Below, piece by piece: positions 40,770-51,810 of a DNA stretch of 64,000 nt; within the stretch, counting starts at the first letter, position 1; each line of letters opens with the position of its first letter. Under the pieces are notes generated by a model. The model was not told where the DNA came from, searched no databases, and was given only the letters and a program-made list of their open reading frames with translations. The translations under genes and the position numbers were made by a program. The stretch covers positions 124,001-188,000 of the forward strand of contig NZ_CANMIO010000007.1 of the NCBI RefSeq assembly GCF_947497935.1, written 5' to 3'. The stretch is from an uncultured Shewanella sp. (GTDB lineage Bacteria; Pseudomonadota; Gammaproteobacteria; Enterobacterales; Shewanellaceae).

Positions 40770-42641
40770 ATGAACAAAACGCTGACGTTGATCCCTCTTT
40801 TAGTGGGCGCTTGCTGGGTAACGGCTTGTAGTGATGATGGTGAGCAGGGGCTGGCTGGCACTGATGGCTTAAATGCTCTCACCTCTGCGTCAGCACTTGC
40901 CATTGGGCATGAGCAATGCGCTTTAGGCGGACAATTACTGACAAGCGGCATAGATTTAAATGCTAATGGAAGCTTAGATACTGAAGAGGTGAACAGCGAG
41001 TTGACTCAGTATATGTGCAATCAAGCTGTTGGACAGTTAACCGCTAGCCTTATTGGTCGCTACCAAAGTGGGGTTTATGGTTTAAGCGCTGCAGAGATTG
41101 TTGATTATCATGTCATGTCTCAGCGTATTTTTGTTGTAAATGCTAAGAGCGGTAAGGTCGATGTGTTAGAAGCATCAAGTCTAAACTTAGACGATGCAGT
41201 TATTGGTGCAGGGGCGCTTGCGTTAAATAATCTTACAAAGGTGACTGAAGTTGATGTCGCTGCAGATCTCGCGCTGAAAAGGTTAGGTGGAGTTAACAGT
41301 CTCAGTATATATGGCGATCTGCTTGCCGTTGCTATCGAACGTGCAGACGATAAGGGTAACAGTAAACAAGGTCGTGGATATGTAGCCTTTTATCGGTTAG
41401 ATGATAGTGGCGAAGCGGAGCTTATCCAGCAAGTTGAAGTGGGTTACTTGCCGGATAATGTTACCTTTAATCGGGATGGTTCGCTGTTGCTAGTTGCTAA
41501 TGAGGGAGAGCCTAATTCCGCTTATACGCTTGACCCTGAAGGCAGCATTTCAGCTATTGCGATAACGGATAATATACCTGATCCCACAGCTATAGAATTA
41601 AGCTTTAATGAGTTTAATCTTGGCGCTGCAAGGGAAGCAGAAATTAGCTCGCTAATTAAGATTAACGGCCCTGGTGCAAGTGTTGCTCAAGATCTTGAAC
41701 CTGAATACATTGCAGTTAGTGAAGATAATCATAAAGCTTATGTTTCATTGCAAGAAAACAATGCTATTGCTGTTGTTGACTTGAATCAAATGCGTATAGA
41801 GTCAATTTTGGCTTTAGGGCTTAAAGATTATGGCTTAGAGCACAATAAGATTGATGCCAGCGATAAAGATGGTCAAGTTAACTTTGTCGCCTATAAGGGC
41901 GTTTATGGTATGTACCAGCCCGATACCATACAAAGTTACCAATGGAAGGGCGCCAATTTTATCGTTTCTGCAAACGAAGGTGATGCTAGGGACTATGATG
42001 GTTTTTCTGAAGAAGTTAGGGCAGACGACTTAATCCTAGATGCTGCACATCCACAACTTGCAGCTGCACAGGATAAAACTCAGCTCGGTCGTCTAAAAGT
42101 GACAACGAGTATGGGGGATACCGATAATGACGGCGACATGGATAATATCGTTAGCTATGGCGCGCGCTCTTTCTCAATTTGGGACGAACAAGGTAATAGA
42201 GTATTTGACTCTGCGTCAGATTTTTCGAGGATCACAGCTGCTGTGCTAGGTGATAACTTCAATAACAATAACGATGAGAATAAAGGTGATAGCCGCAGTG
42301 ATGACAAAGCCCATGAACCAGAAGCCTTAGCTTTAGGAAAAATAGCTGATAAATATTATGCGTTTATCGGGCTAGAGCGAAATGGTGGTTTCATGATTTA
42401 TGATATCAGTAACCCTTTTGATGTGAGTTTTGTCGATTACGTAGTTAATCGCGACTTTGATGCTGAATTTGAAATCGATACCGACACTGGTGAAGTCAGC
42501 GGCGATGCAACGCTTGTAGGGGATTTAGGACCAGAAGGCATGAAGATTATCTCAGCACAGAACAGTCCAACAGCTGAGCCCTTGTTAGTCATAGGCAATG
42601 AGTTGAGTGGAACAACCAGTGTCTATGGCTTAGGGTTTTGA
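40770..42641 (+). CDS. choice-of-anchor I family lipoprotein, phosphatase-like
   Basis: 623 residues from ATG 40770 (AAAGGAATAAAA). Frames starting at 40722 add residues without support. The lipobox VTAC is at about residues 17-20. A short DUF7151-like segment (about 35-75, HEQCALGGQLLTSGIDLNANGSL) precedes a beta-propeller-like domain typical of the choice-of-anchor I family, related to the large extracytoplasmic alkaline phosphatases: FNRDGSLLLVANEGEPNSAY, EYIAVSEDNHKAYVSLQENNAIAVVDL, VSANEGDARDYDGFSEE, GPEGM. Anchored in the envelope. The Pho box upstream strongly suggests a role in phosphate scavenging. No enzymatic residues can be proven from sequence. Confidence 0.85.
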   Translation: MNKTLTLIPLLVGACWVTACSDDGEQGLAGTDGLNALTSASALAIGHEQCALGGQLLTSGIDLNANGSLDTEEVNSELTQYMCNQAVGQLTASLIGRYQSGVYGLSAAEIVDYHVMSQRIFVVNAKSGKVDVLEASSLNLDDAVIGAGALALNNLTKVTEVDVAADLALKRLGGVNSLSIYGDLLAVAIERADDKGNSKQGRGYVAFYRLDDSGEAELIQQVEVGYLPDNVTFNRDGSLLLVANEGEPNSAYTLDPEGSISAIAITDNIPDPTAIELSFNEFNLGAAREAEISSLIKINGPGASVAQDLEPEYIAVSEDNHKAYVSLQENNAIAVVDLNQMRIESILALGLKDYGLEHNKIDASDKDGQVNFVAYKGVYGMYQPDTIQSYQWKGANFIVSANEGDARDYDGFSEEVRADDLILDAAHPQLAAAQDKTQLGRLKVTTSMGDTDNDGDMDNIVSYGARSFSIWDEQGNRVFDSASDFSRITAAVLGDNFNNNNDENKGDSRSDDKAHEPEALALGKIADKYYAFIGLERNGGFMIYDISNPFDVSFVDYVVNRDFDAEFEIDTDTGEVSGDATLVGDLGPEGMKIISAQNSPTAEPLLVIGNELSGTTSVYGLGF

Positions 42642-42679
42642 TTGGCTATGGGAGCGCCAATTAGATAAGGCTTAAAAAT

Positions 42680-42717
42680 AAAAAACTCCATCACTATTAC
42701 AGTCATGGAGTTTTCTA
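42680..42717. terminator. bidirectional terminator
   Basis: Stem AAAACTCCAT / ATGGAGTTTT (42682-42691 and 42705-42714), T-rich on both strands. It separates the lipoprotein gene from the convergent gene at 42774-43118. Confidence 0.82.
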
Positions 42718-42773
42718 TTTTCATCCTAACTAAGCACTGCGGCTATCGCTGGGACAGTCTTAATCGAATACGA

Positions 42774-43118
42774 TTAGAAACCGCGAGGTAGTTGACCTTT
42801 GCCCGCTAGCTTTTCACGCCAAAGTTCTTTCGGCGTTTTACCACCACTTTTGGCTGCAGGCTTAGCTGCTTTCTTCGCTGGCGCTTTCTTAGCGGCAGGT
42901 TTAGCTGCAACAGCCTTTTTCTCCGCTTTAGCTTCAACAGGGGCACTTTCGCCACCGAACTCGGCTAACATCGCTTCTAAATCACTAAAGCGTAAAGACT
43001 TACCGCCATCGATTTTGTACCAGCTACCTTTCTGTTCAATTTTAACAGCTTGGCCATCACGCTGAGTTAGCGCTGCCTCAAGTGTGCTGATAACTTCTTC
43101 TTTGGTCAGTTTTGACAT
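42774..43118 (-). CDS. hypothetical protein with alanine/lysine-rich tail
   Basis: 114 residues. The N-terminal ~50 residues form a compact domain (LTKEEVISTLEAALTQRD, then KIEQKGSWYKIDGGKSLRF). An Ala-Lys-Pro repeat region (about 62-95, AAKPAAKKAPAKKAAKPA) resembling histone-H1-like or ribosome/DNA-binding linkers follows, ending ELWREKLAGKGQLPRGF. The tail suggests nucleic-acid binding. The family is not recognised. Monocistronic, with the upstream gene on the other strand. Confidence 0.7.
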   Translation of the reverse strand: MSKLTKEEVISTLEAALTQRDGQAVKIEQKGSWYKIDGGKSLRFSDLEAMLAEFGGESAPVEAKAEKKAVAAKPAAKKAPAKKAAKPAAKSGGKTPKELWREKLAGKGQLPRGF

Positions 43119-43366
43119 AATAATAACCTGTTTATTTTTGTGTGTACTTGAAGGTTTAAACTGATTTTATCGTTTAATGTACCGTAAAGTCCAATTTTAG
43201 CCTTATATGACTGTATTTCTATGATGTTTTAAGCACTTTAGCGTAAAAAGTGAGTTGAATCGGTGTGCTTTTTGAGCGCCGCCGTAAAATTGGTCGGATC
43301 GCGTTCAACTATTTATTTACACTAACAATAGGTTAAAATACGATTTTTGCTACTCTCGGCGGACTT

Positions 43367-44119
43367 ATGACTCGGACCGAACTAAGCCAATACTTGGCAA
43401 ACTTTTTACAAATTTCCAATTTTAAAGATTACGCACCAAATGGTTTGCAAGTTGAAGGAAAGACAGAGATCAACACTATTGTGACTGGTGTGACCGCATG
43501 TCAGGCATTAATCGATGCCGCAGTCGAGCTTAATGCCGATGCAATTTTAGTGCACCACGGTTTCTTCTGGAAAAGTGAGCCAGAAATTATTGTCGGTATG
43601 AAACAAAAGCGCATTAAAGCGCTGTTGATAAATGATATTAGTTTATTTGGTTATCACTTACCTTTGGATGCGCATCCTATTGTTGGTAACAATGCTCAGT
43701 TGGCTAATGTGTTAGGCATTACTGAGCCTGAAGTGATAGAAAATGTGGCGCAAGGCCTGATGTGGCAAGGAAAGCTAGCGCAACCTTTAACGGCTCAAGC
43801 CTTTAATGAACTGATTTCAGCTAAACTTAATCGCCAATGCCAACATTTAGGTAATAGTGGCGCCATGGTTAGTACCGTTGCTTGGTGCACTGGTGGCGCC
43901 CAGGATTATATTGACGTTGCTGCAAGTATGGGGCTTGATGCGTTTATCAGCGGAGAGGTTTCTGAGCGTACCTATCACTGTGCGGTTGAGCAGGGCATTC
44001 AGTATTATGCCGCAGGTCACCATGCAACAGAGCTTTATGGTATTCAGGCGTTGGGTGAGCATTTGGCTGACAAATTTGGTGTTAAACACCATTTTGTCGA
44101 TATCGTAAATCCCGTTTAA
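43367..44119 (+). CDS. Nif3-like dinuclear metal-centre protein
   Basis: 250 residues. Nif3/YbgI family signatures: DYAPNGLQVEG near the N-terminus, DAILVHHGFFWKSEP (metal-ligand His pair), YHLPLDAHPIVGNNAQLA, and the C-terminal SGEVSERTYHCAVEQGIQYYAAGHHATE. A cytoplasmic hexameric protein with two metals. It has been proposed as a GTP cyclohydrolase I type 2 or hydrolase, but the cellular role is not settled. Its own terminator follows. Confidence 0.92.
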   Translation: MTRTELSQYLANFLQISNFKDYAPNGLQVEGKTEINTIVTGVTACQALIDAAVELNADAILVHHGFFWKSEPEIIVGMKQKRIKALLINDISLFGYHLPLDAHPIVGNNAQLANVLGITEPEVIENVAQGLMWQGKLAQPLTAQAFNELISAKLNRQCQHLGNSGAMVSTVAWCTGGAQDYIDVAASMGLDAFISGEVSERTYHCAVEQGIQYYAAGHHATELYGIQALGEHLADKFGVKHHFVDIVNPV

Positions 44120-44146
44120 TTATTTACTCGGTTGGTCTCTGCCCAT

Positions 44147-44177
44147 AAAAAAAGCCGCTTATGAAAGCGGCTTTTTA
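44147..44177. terminator. terminator between nif3-like gene and metG
   Basis: Stem AAAGCCGCTT / AAGCGGCTTT (44151-44160 and 44165-44174) with flanking A- and T-runs. It serves both converging genes. Confidence 0.9.
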
Positions 44178-44215
44178 TTTGAGCGTTTAATACCAATCAG
44201 TATAGGTAAAAAAGT

Positions 44216-46255
44216 TTATTTTACTTTCATACCAGGCTGGGCACCTTCATGTGGCTCCATGATCCAAAGATCTTTTCCGCCAGGCCCTGCGGCCAATACC
44301 ATGCCTTCAGATACACCGAAACGCATTTGACGCGGTGCAAGGTTTGCCACCATCACAGTGAGTTTACCTTCGAGATCTTCTGGGGCGTAAGCCGATTTAA
44401 TACCTGCAAATACTTGTTTGGTCTCACCGCCTAAATCTAGCTCAAGACGCAGAAGCTTGTTAGCTTCTTTTACATGCTCTGCTTTGGCAATACGTGCGAT
44501 ACGTAAGTCGATCTTAGCGAAATCATCGAAGCTAATCTCGTCGCTAATTGGATCTTGCTCAAGCGGTGTCTTAACTTCTTTTTTCACTTCTGGCTCAGCT
44601 GCTACTTGAAGGTTCTCTTTAGAGGCTTCGATAATCGCTTCGATACTCTTCATCTCTACACGCTGCATTAACGCCTTGAACTTAGCGATTTCATGGCCAG
44701 CAAGATCTACGTCAAGGTTGTCCCAAGTGAGTTCCATCTGTAAGAAGGCTTCAACATCTTGTGCAAGCTTAGGTAGTACAGGCTTAAGATAAGTTACCAA
44801 GATACGGAATAGGTTAAGTGCATTACTACAAACCTGATGCGCTTCTTCTTGTTTAGCATCGTCTTTGATTAACTGCCAAGGAGCCGAGTCTGCAACATAA
44901 GCGTTAGCGATGTCTGCAAGAGTCATCACTTCACGCATTGCTTTGCCGAATTCACGCGTCTCATAGTAGTTCGCGATAACTTCTTGTTTAGCCAAGAAGC
45001 TTGTCGTCAGGCTGGTATCTGCAATTTGTGCTAGTTTGCCGTCAAAACGTTTGCTGATAAAACCCGCTGTACGTGACGCAAGATTGACAAGCTTACCGAC
45101 TAAATCTGAGTTAACGCGCTGGGCGAAATCTTCAAGGTTTAAGTCAAGGTCATCAATTCTGCTGCTAAGCTTGGCTGCGTAGTAATAACGTAGGTACTCA
45201 GGATCTAGGTTATCTAAGTAAGTACGAGCCTTGATAAAGGTGCCTTTAGACTTTGACATCTTAGCGCCGTTAACCGTGACATAACCGTGAGCATATACGC
45301 TAGTGGGTTTACGCAGACCGGCACCATCAAGCATGGCTGGCCAGAATAGGCTGTGGAAGTAAACGATATCTTTACCGATGAAGTGATAGACTTCGGCGGT
45401 TGAATCTTTGCTCCAGTAATCATCAAAGTTTAGATCGTCACGTTTGTCACATAGGTTCTTAAATGAACCCATGTAGCCAATTGGTGCATCTAACCAAACG
45501 TAGAAGAACTTACCTGGTGCATCTGGGATCTCAAAACCAAAGTATGGTGAATCACGTGAGATATCCCACTGCTGTAAACCTTGCTCGAACCACTCGCCAA
45601 GCTTGTTAGCCATCTCTTGCTGTAGAGAGCCTGAGTTGATCCACTCTTTAAGCATGCCTTCGAAAGAAGGAAGATCGAAGAAGAAGTGTTCGGTATCTTT
45701 CATCACAGGTGTTGCGCCCGATACCGCTGATTTCGGATTAATCAGATCGGTCGTGCTGTAGGTTGCACCACAGTTATCGCAGTTGTCACCATATTGATCT
45801 TCAGACTTACAGCGTGGGCAAGTGCCCTTAACAAAACGATCAGGTAGGAACATCGACTTTTCTGGGTCGAATAGCTGAGAAATCGTCTTAGTCTTGATAT
45901 AGCCTGCATCGCGTAGCTTGATATAAATCTGGCTCGCTAGCTCACGGTTTTCATCACTGTGAGTGCTGTGGAAGTTATCAAACTGGATATTGAAGTCAGC
46001 AAAATCCTTCTCATGTTCTTTTTGAACTTGAGCGATCATCTCTTCAGGCGTCATACCCAACTGCTGTGCTTTAAGCATGATTGGCGTGCCGTGAGCATCG
46101 TCGGCGCAGATGTAGTGACACTCATGTCCACGTAGTTTTTGAAAACGTGACCAGATATCGGTTTGAATATACTCAAGCATATGACCCAAATGAATTGGAC
46201 CATTAGCATACGGAAGTGCACTTGTGACTAGGATTTTACGTTGTGAATTTGCCAT
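44216..46255 (-). CDS. metG: methionyl-tRNA synthetase
   Basis: 679 residues, class I synthetase. [17 protein letters not shown] carries the HIGH motif. The zinc knuckle is [29 protein letters not shown] carries KMSKS, and a C-terminal EMAP II-like tRNA-binding domain begins about residue 570 ([22 protein letters not shown]). It charges tRNA-Met. The start has GAGAAAAG upstream. It is divergent from mrp with a ~160-bp gap. Confidence 0.96.
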   Translation of the reverse strand: MANSQRKILVTSALPYANGPIHLGHMLEYIQTDIWSRFQKLRGHECHYICADDAHGTPIMLKAQQLGMTPEEMIAQVQKEHEKDFADFNIQFDNFHSTHSDENRELASQIYIKLRDAGYIKTKTISQLFDPEKSMFLPDRFVKGTCPRCKSEDQYGDNCDNCGATYSTTDLINPKSAVSGATPVMKDTEHFFFDLPSFEGMLKEWINSGSLQQEMANKLGEWFEQGLQQWDISRDSPYFGFEIPDAPGKFFYVWLDAPIGYMGSFKNLCDKRDDLNFDDYWSKDSTAEVYHFIGKDIVYFHSLFWPAMLDGAGLRKPTSVYAHGYVTVNGAKMSKSKGTFIKARTYLDNLDPEYLRYYYAAKLSSRIDDLDLNLEDFAQRVNSDLVGKLVNLASRTAGFISKRFDGKLAQIADTSLTTSFLAKQEVIANYYETREFGKAMREVMTLADIANAYVADSAPWQLIKDDAKQEEAHQVCSNALNLFRILVTYLKPVLPKLAQDVEAFLQMELTWDNLDVDLAGHEIAKFKALMQRVEMKSIEAIIEASKENLQVAAEPEVKKEVKTPLEQDPISDEISFDDFAKIDLRIARIAKAEHVKEANKLLRLELDLGGETKQVFAGIKSAYAPEDLEGKLTVMVANLAPRQMRFGVSEGMVLAAGPGGKDLWIMEPHEGAQPGMKVK

Positions 46256-46415
46256 CTTTTCTCAAAATCGCCGGGAACCTAATTGGAATGGCATAGATAC
46301 TAACCGATCCAATACATAGTTTCATCAAAAGCTCGCCCAAGTGGATTAAATCTAGACTAATGTTTGCCGGAATATCTGGTACAATTGCGCAAATTATATT
46401 TCGGGGGTCTGCATT

Positions 46416-47531
46416 TTGTCTTCAACACATCCAAATTATCATCTTAATGATGATCTTCTCAGTCCTGTATTGGCGATTCTAGATACGTTTCAAGACTCGT
46501 ATTTGAATAAGAGCCTATTAAGCGCAGGTATGGTTACTAAACTTGCGATTGAAGGTAAGCGACTGCAGTTAGGGTTATGCTACTCATACCCTTGTCAGAC
46601 GCAGTATCGCGATATTGTGATGGCAGTGACTAAAGAGTTGGCTGTACTGGATGCGATTGATGAAGTTGAGTGTGAAATTGACTTCCAGCCTGAAACGGTT
46701 TCAGCTATCAGCGCGGTTGAGCCACTGCCAAACATCAAGCAAGTGATTGCGGTGGCCTCTGGTAAAGGTGGCGTGGGTAAGTCGACGACTGCCGTTAACT
46801 TAGCGTTAGCGCTTGCGGCAGAAGGTGCAAGTGTGGGTATTTTGGATGCCGATATTTACGGTCCATCAATCCCAATGATGTTAGGTGTAGAAGATTTCAA
46901 GCCAGTTTCACCAGATGGCAAGATCATGACCTTCGCACCAGCACACGGCATTGCAGCCCAGTCTATTGGCTTTATGCTAGATGGTGATCAAGCGGCAGTA
47001 TGGCGTGGCCCTATGGCGGCGGGCGCACTAGTGCAATTATTAACTGAAACCGAGTGGCCAGAACTGGATTACTTGGTTATTGATATGCCACCAGGAACCG
47101 GTGATATCCAATTGACACTTTCTCAAAAAGTGCCAGTAAGTGGCGCGGTGATTGTCACTACCCCTCAAGATATCGCCTTGGCTGACGCTAAAAAAGGCGT
47201 GAGCATGTTCCAGAAAGTGAATATCCCAGTATTAGGTATCGTGGAGAATATGAGCTTCCACTTATGCCCTGAGTGTGGTCATAAAGACCATCCATTTGGT
47301 GCGGAAGGTGGTCAGAAAATGGCGACTCGCTATAATGTTCCATTACTAGGGCAGTTACCACTACAGCTTAATATTCGTGAAGATGTGGATAAAGGCGTAC
47401 CAACTGTAGTGGCAGATGAATCTAGCCAAGTTGCTGGAATTTATCGTGAAATCGCGCGAAAAGTAGGGGCTCAGCTTGCACTATGTCAAGCACAGCCAAA
47501 AGTATCAATCAGCATGTCTGATGACGAGTAA
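46416..47531 (+). CDS. mrp: Mrp/ApbC iron-sulfur cluster carrier ATPase
   Basis: 371 residues from TTG 46416 with TCGGGGG upstream. An N-terminal domain of unknown function (about 1-100) is followed by the P-loop ATPase: [21 protein letters not shown] (about 110-130) and [15 protein letters not shown]. The CPECG of [10 protein letters not shown] (about 285-295) supplies the cluster-binding Cys-x-x-Cys. It assembles or carries [4Fe-4S] clusters to apo-proteins. It is divergent from metG, and udk follows 11 bp later in the same direction, probably one transcript. Confidence 0.94.
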   Translation: MSSTHPNYHLNDDLLSPVLAILDTFQDSYLNKSLLSAGMVTKLAIEGKRLQLGLCYSYPCQTQYRDIVMAVTKELAVLDAIDEVECEIDFQPETVSAISAVEPLPNIKQVIAVASGKGGVGKSTTAVNLALALAAEGASVGILDADIYGPSIPMMLGVEDFKPVSPDGKIMTFAPAHGIAAQSIGFMLDGDQAAVWRGPMAAGALVQLLTETEWPELDYLVIDMPPGTGDIQLTLSQKVPVSGAVIVTTPQDIALADAKKGVSMFQKVNIPVLGIVENMSFHLCPECGHKDHPFGAEGGQKMATRYNVPLLGQLPLQLNIREDVDKGVPTVVADESSQVAGIYREIARKVGAQLALCQAQPKVSISMSDDE

Positions 47532-47542
47532 AGGTTAGCTTA

Positions 47543-48178
47543 ATGAATTCTAAAGATTGTGTTGTTATTGGTATTGCGGGTGCTTCAGCGTCGGGTAAAA
47601 GCCTTATCGCGAAAACGATATATGAAGAACTATGTCGTGATCTCGGTACAGATCAAATCGGTGTGATTGCAGAAGACGCATACTATCGCGACCAAGGCCA
47701 CCTATCGATGGACCAACGTATTTTGACAAACTACGACCATCCGAAGGCACTAGACCACGAGCTATTGTGTAGTCATCTGCGTGAGCTTAAAGCGGGTAAT
47801 GCTGTCGATATTCCAGTCTATAGCTATACAGAACATACTCGTACCGACGAGAAAGTGACTCTAACTCCTAAAAAGGTCATTATTCTTGAAGGGATCTTGT
47901 TGCTTACCGATCCCGCTTTACGTAAAGAGATGGATGCATCAGTATTTATGGATACACCGCTCGATATCTGCTTTATGCGCCGTCTATCTCGTGATGTGGC
48001 TGAGCGTGGTAGAACGATGCAATCGGTTATGTCACAGTACACTGAGACGGTTCGACCAATGTTTTTGCAGTTTATCGAACCATCCAAGCAGTACGCCGAT
48101 ATCATTGTCCCACGTGGCGGTAAAAACCGTATCGCGACAGATATTTTAAAGGCGCGTATTCAGCATCTATTAGCATAG
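47543..48178 (+). CDS. udk: uridine kinase
   Basis: 211 residues with AAAGG before ATG 47543. The Walker A motif is [17 protein letters not shown], and [33 protein letters not shown] (about 43-75) forms the nucleoside pocket. The Walker B-like ILEGILLL follows. It phosphorylates uridine and cytidine in pyrimidine salvage. It lies 11 bp after mrp, so it is likely cotranscribed. Confidence 0.95.
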   Translation: MNSKDCVVIGIAGASASGKSLIAKTIYEELCRDLGTDQIGVIAEDAYYRDQGHLSMDQRILTNYDHPKALDHELLCSHLRELKAGNAVDIPVYSYTEHTRTDEKVTLTPKKVIILEGILLLTDPALRKEMDASVFMDTPLDICFMRRLSRDVAERGRTMQSVMSQYTETVRPMFLQFIEPSKQYADIIVPRGGKNRIATDILKARIQHLLA

Positions 48179-48346
48179 TTATATTATTCAACATATTAAG
48201 GGATCGTGGTGAGCGAGTGGCGAGTGGCCGATATTAAATTAGGCAATCAATACCGTCTCTTTGCATCACTGGATCCTTGATATGATCTTGAATATCTCAG
48301 CACTGATGTGCAAAACGATTGCTAGCCGCATTAGCTAGGAAAACGA

Positions 48347-49249
48347 ATGACACAAGTATGGGTAGATGGACAACCCGATAATCATGTTAATCCTCTTGAT
48401 CGAGGAGTCGCTTATGGTGATGGTATTTTCGCGACGATGCGAGTCCATCAGGGCGAAATTCAATTCTTAGGATCCCATCTTGAGCGACTAAGACAAGGCG
48501 CTTTTCGACTCGGGTTCGGCTGGCATCCATCCGAGAATCTTCAGCTGCAACTTTACTCCTTAGCTAAGGCTAACTCTAATTCCTGCATCAAAATACTACT
48601 GACTCGTGGAGTTGGCGGTCGAGGTTACGGTGCAAGTGTTGTTAGGAATAATCCTGCAATTATCCCTGTGAGTGAGACAGTGTTGCGAAGTGAAGCTATG
48701 ACAGCTTCAAACTCGCAAGCCGCTGCACCACTAAATGCCACTGAAATTGTGTCGGTGCACAATTTGCCGACCCATTATCAAAATTGGCAGCAGGAGGGGG
48801 TCTGCTTAGCCCTTTCCGAGGTGAGGTTAGGTAAACAACCTAAGCTTGCAGGTATCAAGCATTGTAATCGCTTAGAGCAGGTACTGGTTAAGTCGGTAGA
48901 TTTGGCTGAGGGGGCGCAGGACTGGTTGGTTTTGGACTCTGATGACAATGTGGTTGAATCATCGATGGCGAATATTTTCTTTGTATTCGATAAGAAAATC
49001 ATTACACCTCGGCAGAGTTTTGCAGGGGTTGCAGGCATGATGCGTGAGCAAGTTATGCATCAACTATTACAGATGGGGTACAGAGTCGAGGTCACCGACT
49101 TCCATTACAGCATGCTAAACACCGCTAAACATGTTTTTATGACCAATAGCCTATTTGGGCTTGTCGATGTTTTGGCCATCGCAGATATGCGTTATAGCCG
49201 AGCACCTTGGACTTCAAAGATAAGAGAACAACTCAGTCTGACATTATGA
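48347..49249 (+). CDS. pabC: aminodeoxychorismate lyase
   Basis: 300 residues with AGGA before ATG 48347. Fold type IV PLP enzyme: DRGVAYGDGIFATMRVHQGEI, the PLP lysine in LAGIKHCNRLEQVL (about Lys169), and VESSMANIFFV. It turns aminodeoxychorismate into p-aminobenzoate for folate. This is the first gene of a tightly packed run, and mltG starts inside its stop codon (ATGA). Confidence 0.93.
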   Translation: MTQVWVDGQPDNHVNPLDRGVAYGDGIFATMRVHQGEIQFLGSHLERLRQGAFRLGFGWHPSENLQLQLYSLAKANSNSCIKILLTRGVGGRGYGASVVRNNPAIIPVSETVLRSEAMTASNSQAAAPLNATEIVSVHNLPTHYQNWQQEGVCLALSEVRLGKQPKLAGIKHCNRLEQVLVKSVDLAEGAQDWLVLDSDDNVVESSMANIFFVFDKKIITPRQSFAGVAGMMREQVMHQLLQMGYRVEVTDFHYSMLNTAKHVFMTNSLFGLVDVLAIADMRYSRAPWTSKIREQLSLTL

Positions 49250-50253
49250 AAAAAGCAATAATAGGTCTTTTCGCGACACTTTTTACACTATTAACTTTAG
49301 GTGCTGTAGGCGCCTATTGGGGATATAACACTTTGCTAACCTATGGTGAGCAGCCGATAGATTTATCTGCATCACAGGAGCTAAATATCAAGCGTGGCAC
49401 CAGCTTTAATCAGTTTATTGCTGTTTTAGAGTCTGAGGAATTAATCGATGAGGGCTGGAAGCTTAAGTGGTTAGTACGACTTAAGCCTGAACTGGCCAAT
49501 ATTCGTTCAGGCTTGTATGAAGTAGAGCCAACAGATACGGTTAACAGTTTGCTCGACAAAATTATTAGCGGTAAAGAGAAATCTTTTGGAGTGACTCTTC
49601 TAGAAGGGCAAACCGTTAAAGAGTGGCGTCAGGTGCTAAGTCAGCAACAAAGACTCACTCAAGATGAAAATGTTTTTGATCAAGTATTACGAGCTAATGG
49701 TGATGAATCGGGACTGCCTGAGGGGAAATTCTTTCCCGATACTTATCACTATATAGCAGGGAGCAGCGATAGGGCATTGCTGAATAAAAGTTATCTTAAG
49801 ATGCAGCTTGAGCTGGAGAAAGCCTGGCAGGGGCGTCAAAAAGATTTACCGTTAAAGTCTGCTTATGAGCTACTTATTCTAGCGTCAATTATTGAAAAAG
49901 AGACGGGGAAAGCGAGTGAGCGTCCTTGGATTGCGGCGGTTTTTGTTAACCGACTCCGTAAAGGCATGCGCCTGCAAACGGATCCTACGGTGATCTATGG
50001 CATGGGTGATAATTATAAAGGCAATATTACGCGCAAAGATCTTCGTGAAACGACAGCCTTTAATACCTACCGGATCAATGGACTACCTCCGACCCCGATT
50101 GCAGCGCCGAGCCTAGCTGCAATACAAGCCGCCGCACATCCTTCGGATGTTGATTATATTTATTTCGTTTCACGAAATGATGGTAGCCATGTCTTTTCAA
50201 GAACATTGAACGAACATAATCGTGCAGTGAACAAATATCAGAGAAATCGATGA
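49246..50253 (+). CDS. mltG: endolytic murein transglycosylase
   Basis: 335 residues from ATG 49246, overlapping the pabC stop (ATGA). A longer reading is not supported. An N-terminal membrane anchor (about 4-25) is followed by a LysM-like part (about 40-110) and the YceG/MltG catalytic domain: [56 protein letters not shown] (catalytic Glu in EKE) and [24 protein letters not shown]. It cuts nascent glycan strands at the inner membrane. It overlaps tmk by 4 nt. Confidence 0.95.
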   Translation: MKKAIIGLFATLFTLLTLGAVGAYWGYNTLLTYGEQPIDLSASQELNIKRGTSFNQFIAVLESEELIDEGWKLKWLVRLKPELANIRSGLYEVEPTDTVNSLLDKIISGKEKSFGVTLLEGQTVKEWRQVLSQQQRLTQDENVFDQVLRANGDESGLPEGKFFPDTYHYIAGSSDRALLNKSYLKMQLELEKAWQGRQKDLPLKSAYELLILASIIEKETGKASERPWIAAVFVNRLRKGMRLQTDPTVIYGMGDNYKGNITRKDLRETTAFNTYRINGLPPTPIAAPSLAAIQAAAHPSDVDYIYFVSRNDGSHVFSRTLNEHNRAVNKYQRNR

Positions 50254-50885
50254 ATACACCAGTTAAAGCAGCCAAGTTTATTGTTATTGAAGGGCTTGAA
50301 GGTGCAGGTAAGTCAAGCGCGATAGCCCTTGTTAGAGACTTTATAGAAAAGCATACAGGTAAAGCGCCAATTTGTACCCGTGAACCAGGCGGGACACCGC
50401 TCGCCGAGCAGATGCGCGATTTGGTGAAAATTGCTAATGATTCAGACCCTTTATGCGACGAAGCCGAATGCCTACTCTTTTATGCGGCGAGAGCCCAGCT
50501 CGTTGCTAACGTGATTAAACCAGCTTTAGCTAACGGTGATTGGGTGTTAGGTGATAGACACAACTTGTCTTCGCTAGCCTACCAAGGAGGCGGCCGAAAC
50601 TTGATGCCACTTGTTTCAGCGATTAGCGATGCAACCCTAAAAGGCTTTAAGCCTGACTTAACTCTTTATCTGGATATCGACCCTAAGCTTGGTCTTGAGC
50701 GTGCGGCTCGCCGTGGCGAACTGGATCGTATTGAGCAGCAAGAGATTGAGTTCTTTAATCGTACTCGAGCCACCTTCTTGTCGTTCGCCGATACCGATGA
50801 GTCTATTAAAATTGTCGATGCCAGCCAGAGTATGGCTGAAGTGCATAAAGATATCATTGCGATTCTTCAAGAGCAGAGTTGGTAA
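50250..50885 (+). CDS. tmk: thymidylate kinase
   Basis: 211 residues, ATGA overlap with mltG. The P-loop is [11 protein letters not shown], the nucleotide site is [13 protein letters not shown], and the DRH motif is [17 protein letters not shown]. It makes dTDP from dTMP, needed for DNA synthesis. Next in the same transcript are holB, pilZ and tatD, an order widely conserved in gammaproteobacteria. Confidence 0.95.
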   Translation: MNTPVKAAKFIVIEGLEGAGKSSAIALVRDFIEKHTGKAPICTREPGGTPLAEQMRDLVKIANDSDPLCDEAECLLFYAARAQLVANVIKPALANGDWVLGDRHNLSSLAYQGGGRNLMPLVSAISDATLKGFKPDLTLYLDIDPKLGLERAARRGELDRIEQQEIEFFNRTRATFLSFADTDESIKIVDASQSMAEVHKDIIAILQEQSW

Positions 50886-50886
50886 T

Positions 50887-51804
50887 ATGAAGGCGCTTCC
50901 TTGGCTGCAAACCACCCTAGATAGCTTTTCTGAGCAAATTAAGACCGCTAGAGTTGGTCATGCCTATCTTGTGGGCATGGATTCGGGCTATGGGGGAGAG
51001 TTATTAGTACTTGAATTAGCCAAAATGTCGCTTTGCCATCAGCTTGGACACGGTGGTGCCTGTGGTTTTTGTAAGGCTTGCCAACTGGTTGAAGCTAATA
51101 ATCATCCAGATCTCTACCGAGTAGAAGCCGATGGTGCACAGATTAAGGTCGATCAGATCCGTGAGCTTTGTCAAAAGCTGACGACCACGTCTCAACAAGG
51201 TGGTAGACGTGTCGCGGTCATTTTAAATAGCGAACGATTAAATCAGGCATCAGCCAACGCTTTGCTTAAGACACTCGAAGAGCCAGGCAAGGATACCATT
51301 TTGCTTTTACAGGCTAATGCACCTAGTCGCTTAATCGCCACTATTAGTAGCCGCTGCCAAAGGTTACGTGTTGAACTACCAGATAAAAATCAAGTTAAGC
51401 AGTGGCTTAAAGAGCAGCTAACCTCTGAAGGTGATCCATCTTGGTGTTTACCTGTTGTTGGCGGGCCTATGGCAGTGTTATCTGCGATTGAAACTGAGCG
51501 ATATAAAGCATTGATAGAATATAGAAAAGGCTGGACGCAAAGTTTGTCGTCAGGTCATCTGTGTGCTAGTTTAACAAATGTTAATGAAAAGCAAGTTTCA
51601 GATGCTCTTAAAGTTTTATATTTAGTGCTGCATCGTGCTTTAGTTAAACAGCAAGGTAATAATCCACTCACTCGGGTCAAAATTGCTAATTTTGCAGCGA
51701 AAGTGATGCAGTTAGAAACTCGCTTATCTGTGATGCCAACGGTCAATACGTTAGCATTATTTGACGGGTTAACCATTGAGTATAATCAGATAACCAGCCA
51801 ATAG
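50887..51804 (+). CDS. holB: DNA polymerase III delta' subunit
   Basis: 305 residues from ATG 50887, directly after tmk (stop at 50883-50885). The AAA+ clamp-loader fold has HAYLVGMDSGYGGELL replacing the ATP-binding P-loop, a zinc module CHQLGHGGACGFCKACQ, DLYRVEADGAQIKVDQIRELCQKL, and LLKTLEEPGKDTILLLQANAPSRLIATISSRCQ. It is the non-ATPase member of the clamp loader. The start in the frame of the preceding gene (50689) is not used. Confidence 0.95.
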   Translation: MKALPWLQTTLDSFSEQIKTARVGHAYLVGMDSGYGGELLVLELAKMSLCHQLGHGGACGFCKACQLVEANNHPDLYRVEADGAQIKVDQIRELCQKLTTTSQQGGRRVAVILNSERLNQASANALLKTLEEPGKDTILLLQANAPSRLIATISSRCQRLRVELPDKNQVKQWLKEQLTSEGDPSWCLPVVGGPMAVLSAIETERYKALIEYRKGWTQSLSSGHLCASLTNVNEKQVSDALKVLYLVLHRALVKQQGNNPLTRVKIANFAAKVMQLETRLSVMPTVNTLALFDGLTIEYNQITSQ

Positions 51805-51810
51805 GGATCT

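Noticed and set aside
48209..48280. 23-codon GTG-started frame between udk and pabC
   Set aside because: Has AAGGGA nearby, but it is too short to support without conservation data. Possibly a remnant.
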